DNA from: JAGTVG01 sp964389805
GTDB lineage: Bacteria; Bacteroidota; Bacteroidia; Cytophagales; Cyclobacteriaceae
Direction: 5' to 3'
DNA: 11,252 nt
Assembly: GCA_964389805.1 (NCBI GenBank)
Contig: CAYMFU010000267.1
Span: 1-11,252 of the forward strand
Position 1 is the first letter of the stretch; each line of letters begins with the position of its first letter. The notes under the pieces were generated by a model. The model was not told where the DNA came from. It searched no databases and was given only the letters and a program-made list of their open reading frames with translations. Both the position numbers and the translations under genes were made by a program. Positions 6,845-11,252 of the stretch are shown here, piece after piece.

Positions 6845-8404
6845 ATGAACAATAAAAAAAGCATAACTGGTATTGCCCTCACTGTAGCATTAGGTGGATT
6901 GCTGATGGGATTTGACGCTTCAGTCATTTCCGGTGTAATAAAATTTATTGAGGCTGAATTTGAACTAACTAAAATAGAATTAGGCTGGGCTGTCAGTTCT
7001 CTTACACTTACTGCAACCCTTGCGATGATGGTTTCCGGACCGCTTAGCGACCGTTATGGCAGAAGGACCATCTTGAGGATCGCTGCCGTTTTGTATGCGA
7101 TTTCCGCCATTTTCTCAGCTCTTGCACCTAATTTCATTGCCCTGGTAATCGCCAGAATGGTAGGTGGTCTTGGTGTGGGTGCCTCTTTAATTCTGGCACC
7201 TATGTATATTGCTGAGATCTCGCCAGCTAAAATAAGAGGGAGAATGGTGTCATTCAACCAGCTGAACATAGTTATAGGTATTTCCCTCGCCTTTTTTACC
7301 AACTATCTGATCCTCGTATTCGGCCAATCCGGTGCACCATGGGCTAAAGCTCTGGGACTGGATATCTACAATTGGAGGTGGATGCTGGGTTTGGAGACAT
7401 TGCCGGCAGTGATCTATTTTACGGGATTATTTTTCGTACCGAGAAGTCCCCGATGGTTATTGATGAAAGGCAAAACTGAAGATGCCATTTCAATCATGAG
7501 AAAGTATAATGATCCTGAACAGGTCGAAACGGACATACAGGCCATTGAACAGAGTATTAAATCCGAAGAGAATAAGGAGAAGGTGAGATTTGGAGAACTG
7601 TTCAAACCGGCCCTGACACTTGTGTTAACTATAGGAATTGTAATTGCCATTCTCCAACAGATCACCGGGATCAATTCTGTGTTTTTCTACGCACCGATGA
7701 TCTTTGAACAATCCGGGATAGGAACTGATGCTTCCTTTGTTCAGGCCATCCTGGTAGGGATTACCAATCTGGTCTTTACGATATTGGCTATAGCGTTTAT
7801 AGACCGGATTGGACGTAAACCCCTCCTGATATATGGGGTGTCAGGTATAGCTATATGCATGTTTTTGCTGGCTTACGGGTTCAATTCAGCAAACTACAAA
7901 CTAACGGAAGAAAACATGGCAGGTATATCCTTGGATATCGATAAAGATCAGCTTAGTTCAATGATCAATGTGAATTATAATAGCGATGTTGAATTTAAAC
8001 AGGCGATCAAAGAATCCTTAGGTACGACGAAAGCGGCAGAATATGAATCTGAGTTGATCAAAGCGGGTATTAATATGAATCCCACCCTGATATTGTTCGG
8101 AATTCTGGGTTTTGTGGCCTCTTTCGCCATTTCACTGGGTCCGGTAATGTGGGTGTTGTTTTCTGAGTTATTCCCCAATAGGGTCAGAGGTTTGGCCATA
8201 TCTTTTGTTGGATTGATCAACTCAGCCGTTAGTTTTCTAGTCCAGCTGGTATTCCCTTGGGAGTTGGACAACTTTGGCAATGCCACCACATTCCTGATAT
8301 ACGGATTATTTGCGGTGGCAGGACTTGTGTTTATTGTAAAAATGATTCCTGAAACTAAAAATAAAACACTGGAACAACTGGAAAAAGAATTAATTAGAAA
8401 TTAA
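6845..8404 (+). CDS. Sugar porter family MFS transporter (sugar:proton symporter-like)
   Basis: An inner-membrane transporter of the Major Facilitator Superfamily sugar porter group (relatives: XylE, GalP, AraE), probably importing a monosaccharide or small sugar with protons. Visible signatures: FDASVISG in helix 1; SDRYGRR (residues 69-74) in the helix 2-3 loop; PMYIAEISPAKIRG after helix 4; VPRSPRWLL, matching the family PESPR signature, after helix 6; QQITGIN (Q271-N277), the sugar-contacting helix 7 motif; DRIGRKPLL in the helix 8-9 loop; and PETKNKTLE at the C-terminus. Twelve hydrophobic helices can be laid out. A charged soluble stretch of about 67 residues (about 346-412) is inserted between helices 9 and 10, on the periplasmic side. 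ATG 6845 is preferred over TTG 6836, which adds three residues; there is no Shine-Dalgarno sequence. It is the first gene of an operon, 14 bases before the glycosidase. The exact sugar cannot be told. Confidence 0.93.
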   Translation: MNNKKSITGIALTVALGGLLMGFDASVISGVIKFIEAEFELTKIELGWAVSSLTLTATLAMMVSGPLSDRYGRRTILRIAAVLYAISAIFSALAPNFIALVIARMVGGLGVGASLILAPMYIAEISPAKIRGRMVSFNQLNIVIGISLAFFTNYLILVFGQSGAPWAKALGLDIYNWRWMLGLETLPAVIYFTGLFFVPRSPRWLLMKGKTEDAISIMRKYNDPEQVETDIQAIEQSIKSEENKEKVRFGELFKPALTLVLTIGIVIAILQQITGINSVFFYAPMIFEQSGIGTDASFVQAILVGITNLVFTILAIAFIDRIGRKPLLIYGVSGIAICMFLLAYGFNSANYKLTEENMAGISLDIDKDQLSSMINVNYNSDVEFKQAIKESLGTTKAAEYESELIKAGINMNPTLILFGILGFVASFAISLGPVMWVLFSELFPNRVRGLAISFVGLINSAVSFLVQLVFPWELDNFGNATTFLIYGLFAVAGLVFIVKMIPETKNKTLEQLEKELIRN

Positions 8405-8418
8405 ATTTCAATAGAATT

Positions 8419-9735
8419 ATGAAACGCTTATATATAATAACTTTCATAGTATTGTTTGTATCCGGAATTACAGGATGCAATCAGAATGTCAGCGAAAAGG
8501 ATAATAAAAGCCCGCAAACCACAAAGGCAGAGATCAAGAAAGAAGGCGATAAGTTTCAACTTTATATTAATGGGGACCCTTTTTATATAAAAGGAGCTGG
8601 ATTGGAATTTGGAGATATTCCTGCGCTTGCGAAACATGGTGGGAATTCTTTCAGGACCTGGCGTACGGATAATGGTCAACAGTCAGGCAAAGAAGTACTG
8701 GATGAGGCTTATAAACACGGCTTATATGTCACAATGGGTATTGAGGTGGCCCGGGAACGTCATGGTTTTGATTACGACAATGAACCTGAAGTAGCTGCTC
8801 AGTTTGAAAGAATTAAAAAGGAGGTTATGGAATTAAAAGACCATCCGGCCTTGATCATCTGGGCGATAGGAAATGAGTTGAATCTTCGGGCAACCAATCC
8901 CAAGGTTTGGGATGCGGTCAATAATCTTTCAAAAATGATCCATGAAATTGATCCAAATCACCTGACCACCACGACTCTGGCCGGGATCAGTAAGGAATTG
9001 GTCGATGATATCAAGCAAAGGGCATCTGATCTGGACTTGCTAAGTATCCAGATGTATGCAGATATAGTGAATTTACCTAAGTATATCAAAGAAACGGGTT
9101 GGGATGGCCCCTATATAGTTACAGAATGGGGAGCCACAGGTCATTGGGAAGTCCCAGCTACCGAATGGGGTGCACCCACAGAAAACAATTCTACTGTAAA
9201 AGCTGAGTTTTATATGGAAAGGTATAAAACCGCGATCGAACCCTACAAAGACCAATGCCTGGGTTCATATGTGTTTTTGTGGGGACAAAAACAGGAACGT
9301 ACTCCGACCTGGTATGGCATTTTCATGGAAGACGGCAATGAAACGGAATCTGTCGAGGTGATGCATTATATCTGGAATAATGAATGGCCGTCAAACCGGT
9401 GCCCACGTTTACTGGAATTTCAACTTGACGGTAAAACAGCTTATGATAACGTATCTCTTTCTCCCACCAAGCACTATGATGCCATAGTTAAGATTGAAGA
9501 TACAGACGGCGATAAGATCAAATATACTTGGGATGTAAAACCTGAAAGCTCGGATCTTGGAGACGGGGGTGATTTTGAATCTACCCCTGAGAGTTTGATG
9601 GGGCTGATAGAAGGGGAAGGTGACACCATCGATCTGACAGCACCATCTGTAGGCGGGGCTTACCGCTTGTTTATTTATGCTGATGATGGTAATGGAAATA
9701 CGGCACATGCCAATATCCCATTTCTCGTGAACTAA
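8419..9735 (+). CDS. Lipoprotein glycoside hydrolase, clan GH-A TIM barrel (GH2-like) with C-terminal Ig/PKD-like domain
   Basis: Probably a retaining glycosidase (or transglycosylase) anchored in a membrane and facing the periplasm or surface. A signal peptide with lipobox GITGC gives a lipidated C20 followed by an Asn/Ser/Lys-rich linker. Residues about 40-325 form a TIM-barrel-like domain starting KFQLYINGDPFYIKGAG, as GH2 catalytic domains do. IIWAIGNELN supplies the acid/base E153 after strand 4, and IVTEWGATG supplies the likely nucleophile E236, 83 residues later. The sandwich domains usually found before a GH2 barrel are absent. Residues about 326-438 are beta-rich (DTDGDKIKYTWDV, GAYRLFIYADDGNGNTA), like a PKD or Ig-like domain, and may bind carbohydrate. 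Spacing is 14 bases to both neighbours, so it should be co-transcribed with the porter and the following gene. GH5- or GH72-like assignment is an alternative; the substrate is unknown. Confidence 0.8.
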   Translation: MKRLYIITFIVLFVSGITGCNQNVSEKDNKSPQTTKAEIKKEGDKFQLYINGDPFYIKGAGLEFGDIPALAKHGGNSFRTWRTDNGQQSGKEVLDEAYKHGLYVTMGIEVARERHGFDYDNEPEVAAQFERIKKEVMELKDHPALIIWAIGNELNLRATNPKVWDAVNNLSKMIHEIDPNHLTTTTLAGISKELVDDIKQRASDLDLLSIQMYADIVNLPKYIKETGWDGPYIVTEWGATGHWEVPATEWGAPTENNSTVKAEFYMERYKTAIEPYKDQCLGSYVFLWGQKQERTPTWYGIFMEDGNETESVEVMHYIWNNEWPSNRCPRLLEFQLDGKTAYDNVSLSPTKHYDAIVKIEDTDGDKIKYTWDVKPESSDLGDGGDFESTPESLMGLIEGEGDTIDLTAPSVGGAYRLFIYADDGNGNTAHANIPFLVN

Positions 9736-9749
9736 ATCACATATATTTT

Positions 9750-11252
9750 ATGAAACAGGATCGTGAAATATTTATCGGTGCCAATAAGCTGAAATTGAGT
9801 TCAGGGAATGTAAAAGGAGATCTTGTCAAACGCAATGGGGATTTATGCTATAAGATCAGTAATTATGATCTTATGCGCCCTTTTTTCATGAGTATTACCA
9901 GCGATTCAGATATTTGGATATTCATTTCCAGCAGCGGTGGAATCACGGCGGGTAGAAAAAATGCCGATCATGCCATTTTCCCTTATTTTACTGACGATAT
10001 GGTATCTGAACATCATGAAAGAACAGGAAGCAAATCTATCTTTTTGGTTCATACAGTTGACAATTGGCAGTTATGGGAACCCTTCTCAGATAAATATACG
10101 GGAGTATATAGTTTAAGCAGGAACATATATAAAAATGCCTTTGGCAATAAACTTGAATTTGAGGAAATAAACCATGACCTGGGGCTCAGTTTCAGCAATA
10201 CCTGGTCAAGTTCCAGAAAATTTGGGATTGTAAAGAAATCAAATATATCTAACCTATCATCCGGAAAGAAAAAGATCCGGCTTTTAGATGGTTTGACTAA
10301 TATTCTGCCGGTGGGGATGATACAAATTGTTCAACAGACGAAAAGCAACCTGGCCAACGCATATAAAAAGAATGAATACAGGCCGGAATCAGGAATGGGG
10401 ATTTATTGTCTGAGTTCAAATATCATTGACAGGCCCGAACCCAGCGAAGCACTCAGGGCTACTACCGTTTGGTCGGCTGGGCTGGAAGGATCAACTCATC
10501 TTTTAAGCAGTAGGCAAATTGACCGTTTTATTTCTGGTCAGACCGTTAAAGATGAGTTAAATGTCAGAGCCGAACCCGGTGCCTATCTGTTTTCAAAGCA
10601 GATTGAACTGGAAGGCAATGCAGCAAGATCGTGGTACTTTGTAGCTGATACAGACCAATCGGCTGTTCAAATTGCTACGTTGGAGCGTGAGATCCTCCAA
10701 AGTGGTGATCTGTTAAAATTGATCGAAAAAGAGATCGAAGATAGCACTCGAAATCTTCAGAATATCATTTCTCAAGGCGACGGCCTTCAGATCAGTTCAA
10801 ATATATCAGGGAATTTACGCCATTTGTCGAACACCTTGTTTAATGTAATGCGAGGGGGGATCTATTCAAAAGGCTATATTATAAACAAAAATGACTTCAT
10901 TGACTTCCTGAGAACCAAAAGTGAACCTATATTGGTCAAGTATAATAGGATCATTGAAGAACTCCCTGATGAATTCACAGTAACTGAATTAAAAACTAAA
11001 TTCCTGAAAGGATCACCTGTTGAATTACAAAGATTTGCCTTTGAATATTTGCCCATCACCTTCAGCCGGCGGCATGGCGATCCAAGCCGGCCATGGAATA
11101 AATTTAATATTGATGTTTTCAAAGATGATGGTACCTGGAAAAAAAGTTATGAAGGTAACTGGAGGGACATATTCCAGAATTGGGAGGCTTTAAGCTGTAC
11201 TTATCCTGAATTTATAGAGAATATCATAACTCTTTTTCTAAACGCTTCTACT
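9750..11252 (+). CDS. Large protein, partial at 3' end; possibly cellobiose-phosphorylase-like carbohydrate enzyme
   Basis: An ATG at 9750 opens a frame of exactly 501 codons that is still open at the window edge, so only the N-terminal part is present. There is no signal peptide or membrane segment, which suggests a cytoplasmic protein. Notable stretches, in order: a beta-rich N-terminus (residues about 1-180) with YSLSRNIYKNAFGNKLEFEE and NHDLGLSF; KIRLLDGLTNILPVGM; EALRATTVWSAGLEGSTHLL; a charged helical stretch TLEREILQSGDLLKLIEKEI; and near the edge GNWRDIFQNWEAL and YPEFIENIITLFLNAST. I recall similar phrases in proteins of about 1,100 residues that databases label as cellobiose phosphorylase or leave uncharacterised, but I cannot verify this and see none of the GH94 catalytic residues here. 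It starts 14 bases after the glycosidase stop, so it is likely the third gene of the sugar operon and may further process the imported sugar. Real gene: nearly certain; function: weak. Confidence 0.75.
   Translation, partial: MKQDREIFIGANKLKLSSGNVKGDLVKRNGDLCYKISNYDLMRPFFMSITSDSDIWIFISSSGGITAGRKNADHAIFPYFTDDMVSEHHERTGSKSIFLVHTVDNWQLWEPFSDKYTGVYSLSRNIYKNAFGNKLEFEEINHDLGLSFSNTWSSSRKFGIVKKSNISNLSSGKKKIRLLDGLTNILPVGMIQIVQQTKSNLANAYKKNEYRPESGMGIYCLSSNIIDRPEPSEALRATTVWSAGLEGSTHLLSSRQIDRFISGQTVKDELNVRAEPGAYLFSKQIELEGNAARSWYFVADTDQSAVQIATLEREILQSGDLLKLIEKEIEDSTRNLQNIISQGDGLQISSNISGNLRHLSNTLFNVMRGGIYSKGYIINKNDFIDFLRTKSEPILVKYNRIIEELPDEFTVTELKTKFLKGSPVELQRFAFEYLPITFSRRHGDPSRPWNKFNIDVFKDDGTWKKSYEGNWRDIFQNWEALSCTYPEFIENIITLFLNAST

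Noticed and set aside
10874..11122. Minus-strand 82-codon frame near the right edge
   Set aside because: It lies inside the long plus-strand frame that is open for 501 codons from 9750 and has protein-like motifs; the minus frame has none.
1..11252. CRISPR array, tRNA/rRNA genes, insertion sequence, phage or toxin-antitoxin system
   Set aside because: No regularly spaced repeats, no tRNA-like cloverleaf, no transposase or integrase motifs and no defence-system domains were seen on either strand.

Overview
The window looks like chromosomal DNA from a member of the Bacteroidota. The DNA is AT-rich, none of the starts has a recognisable Shine-Dalgarno sequence, there is a lipoprotein with a short Bacteroidota-style lipobox, and the gene content is carbohydrate-related. 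A reductive-activator protein of the corrinoid type (2Fe-2S plus ASKHA ATPase) hints at an organism with anaerobic metabolism. The exact lineage cannot be read from the sequence; a marine or anaerobic group such as the Marinilabiliales is only a guess.

Layout. (1) Left part, plus strand: a Tat-exported alpha/beta hydrolase (257-1318), then after a 250-base gap a RACo-like corrinoid activation protein (1569-3077). (2) Middle part, minus strand (3105-6425): a NodB-type polysaccharide deacetylase with a large extra C-terminal region (4602-6425), an 82-codon remnant of a sugar-nucleotide epimerase (4273-4521), a family 2 glycosyltransferase (3278-4255), and a 46-codon remnant that duplicates part of the deacetylase C-terminal region (3105-3242). 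This block reads as the eroded remains of a surface-polysaccharide locus with two intact genes left. (3) A roughly 420-base divergent intergenic region (6426-6844) with several inverted repeats and one doubtful small ORF. (4) Right part, plus strand: a tight operon of a sugar-porter MFS transporter (6845-8404), a lipoprotein glycoside hydrolase with a TIM-barrel core (8419-9735), and the first 501 codons of a large protein that runs off the window (9750-11252). Both junctions in this operon are exactly 14 bases.

How they may work together. The right operon is probably a sugar-use unit: the lipoprotein glycosidase acts on a glycan or oligosaccharide outside the inner membrane, the MFS porter brings the sugar in, and the large last protein, which appears cytoplasmic, may process it further. 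That last protein is the least understood gene here. It faintly resembles large proteins that I recall being annotated as cellobiose-phosphorylase-like, but I cannot confirm this. The corrinoid activator has no corrinoid protein or methyltransferase beside it in this window, so its partner must lie elsewhere. Two gene remnants that normal gene callers would miss or mislabel (3105-3242 and 4273-4521) are the clearest unannotated structure in the window.
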